From the NCBI GenBank assembly GCA_943326315.2, contig CALPSU020000135.1, forward strand, positions 1 through 6,877: a stretch of DNA of 6,877 nt. The letters are read 5' to 3'. The notes under the pieces are model-generated. The model saw nothing but the letters and a program-made list of their open reading frames with translations. It did not search any database and was not told the origin of the DNA. Of this stretch, positions 5,856 to 6,877 are shown piece by piece (positions within the stretch are counted from its first letter, which is position 1; each line of letters begins with the position of its first letter). This DNA comes from Chryseobacterium gleum (GTDB lineage: Bacteria > Bacteroidota > Bacteroidia > Flavobacteriales_D > Crocinitomicaceae). The position numbers were made by a program, and so were the translations under genes.

Positions 5856-6877
5856 TTTATTTCAACATATCTCCAAAAAATGGTCACACCTTTCTACTAA
5901 AACTATCTTTTTAGCTTGCAGTGGTGGCGTGGATTCCATGACTCTTCTTTCAATCTTTCACAAAGCAAATTGGAAACTCGAAGTTCTACATGTCAATTAT
6001 CAATTGCGTGGAGAAGATTCTGAAAGGGATATGAATTTAGTTAAAGAAACATGTGAATCTCTTTCTATTCCTTTTCATCTAAAAAAAATTGATTTACAGC
6101 CTATTCTAGATTCAAAAGGAGGTAATCTTCAAGAAGTTGCTAGAAAAGTTCGATACGCTTTTTTTGAAGAAAAAAGAATTCAATCCCCTACTAATTTCAT
6201 TGCATTAGGTCATCATAAAGACGATCAAATTGAAACTTTTTTCATGCATTTAGCAAGGAAATCAGGAATAATGGGAATGGCTTGTATGCCAAGTGAACAT
6301 GATCAATTTGTGAGACCATTACTTGATTTTTCAAAAGAAGAAATAATTAAATACGCTACTGAAAACAATATAAATTGGAGAGAAGATTATACGAATAAAA
6401 CGAATAAATACACTAGAAACATTCTTAGAAATATTCTATTACCCGAACTTCATACCACGATTCCAGATTTAAATGAAAGTGTTTTATTACTCGTTCAAAA
6501 ATTTCAAGAGACTCAATTCGAATTAGAATCACAAATTAATCCCATTTTCAAACAATTCGTTGAAGCTAAAAATCTGACTTTTAATGTCTTCGATTCACTG
6601 TCTGAAAATGAAAAAGTGGAACTTCTTAGACAATTAGGTCAAAAAGCAAGTTTAGCTATTGAACTCAATAAACTAAGACGTTCTCAAAAAGGAAAAAAAA
6701 TAGTTTTAGATTCCACTCTTCATCCGTTTGAAAGTATCTTCAGAAATGAAACTGATTTTCAATTAATACAAAAAGAATCTATTTCGACAATTCTTCCTAC
6801 TTTAAACATTGAAGAAGTATCTAAATTGCCTTCTGATTTTTCTAAAAACGTTATATACATCGATCCTTCTAAATTAA
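5848..6877 (+). CDS. tilS: tRNA(Ile)-lysidine synthetase, 3' end beyond the window
   Basis: Attaches lysine to C34 of the CAU-anticodon tRNA(Ile), using ATP, so that it reads AUA; cytoplasmic and normally essential. The frame is open for 343 codons to the window edge. The N-terminal PP-loop ATPase has SGGVDS (25-30), then LHVNYQLRGEDSERD (47-61), ALGHHKDDQIET (119-130), RPLL (156-159) and WREDYTNKTNKYTRNILRN (177-195), all in family order. The stretch LNKLRRSQKGKK with the following beta-rich residues (about 273 on) resembles the TilS C-terminal substrate-binding region. Full length in Bacteroidota is usually about 430-450 aa, so roughly 90-110 residues are missing by truncation of the window. 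The start is ATG 5848, within the ATGAATGAGTGA that ends pabB (8-bp overlap); the first strand and PP-loop follow at the normal distance. One oddity: the usual Arg-Gly before the GxxG turn is Arg137-Lys138. Confidence 0.95.
   Translation, partial: MSDLFQHISKKWSHLSTKTIFLACSGGVDSMTLLSIFHKANWKLEVLHVNYQLRGEDSERDMNLVKETCESLSIPFHLKKIDLQPILDSKGGNLQEVARKVRYAFFEEKRIQSPTNFIALGHHKDDQIETFFMHLARKSGIMGMACMPSEHDQFVRPLLDFSKEEIIKYATENNINWREDYTNKTNKYTRNILRNILLPELHTTIPDLNESVLLLVQKFQETQFELESQINPIFKQFVEAKNLTFNVFDSLSENEKVELLRQLGQKASLAIELNKLRRSQKGKKIVLDSTLHPFESIFRNETDFQLIQKESISTILPTLNIEEVSKLPSDFSKNVIYIDPSKL

Overview
The window is very AT-rich chromosomal DNA, most likely from a member of the Bacteroidota (probably Flavobacteriales). 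This is an inference from four things: Shine-Dalgarno sequences are absent, several intergenic gaps carry the Bacteroidota-type -7 element TAnnTTTG, the chorismate and tRNA-modification proteins have the family's usual look in that phylum, and one large membrane protein has the 'GDxxxYYAYLPA' signature that I associate with Bacteroidota GT-C-like proteins. I see no mobile element, CRISPR array, tRNA or rRNA, and no sign of recent transfer.

Layout, left to right. (1) A 217-aa soluble protein of unknown function on the plus strand, probably with a TTG start, ends at 682. A strong GNRA-tetraloop hairpin and T-run (705-734) follow it. (2) A family 2 glycosyltransferase of the dolichyl-phosphate-sugar-synthase type reads leftward (740-1459). 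It is divergent, across an 88-bp gap, from (3) a 556-aa polytopic GT-C-like membrane protein reading rightward (1548-3218). (4) A 439-aa PlsC/LPLAT-type acyltransferase with a C-terminal membrane region reads leftward (3227-4546), tail to tail with (3) and only 8 bp from it. (5) After a 106-bp divergent gap come pabB (aminodeoxychorismate synthase component I, 4653-5855) and, overlapping it by 8 bp, tilS (tRNA(Ile)-lysidine synthetase, from 5848). tilS runs off the right edge after 343 codons.

How the genes work together. The GT2 and the GT-C-like protein make a plausible pair: the GT2 would load a sugar onto a polyprenyl phosphate at the inner membrane face, and the GT-C protein would transfer it on the outer face. 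This is inferred from family and adjacency only. The acyltransferase belongs to membrane-lipid synthesis. pabB and tilS are housekeeping genes for folate and for decoding AUA, and probably form one operon.

The most notable non-coding structure is in the 4547-4652 gap. A perfect 16-bp inverted repeat with a 23-nt spacer places an identical TAAATTTG element on each strand, almost the same distance (27 and 28 nt) from the two divergent start codons. It looks like a mirror-image promoter pair. I did not find convincing evidence of a new multi-gene system; the window is mostly ordinary core genome.
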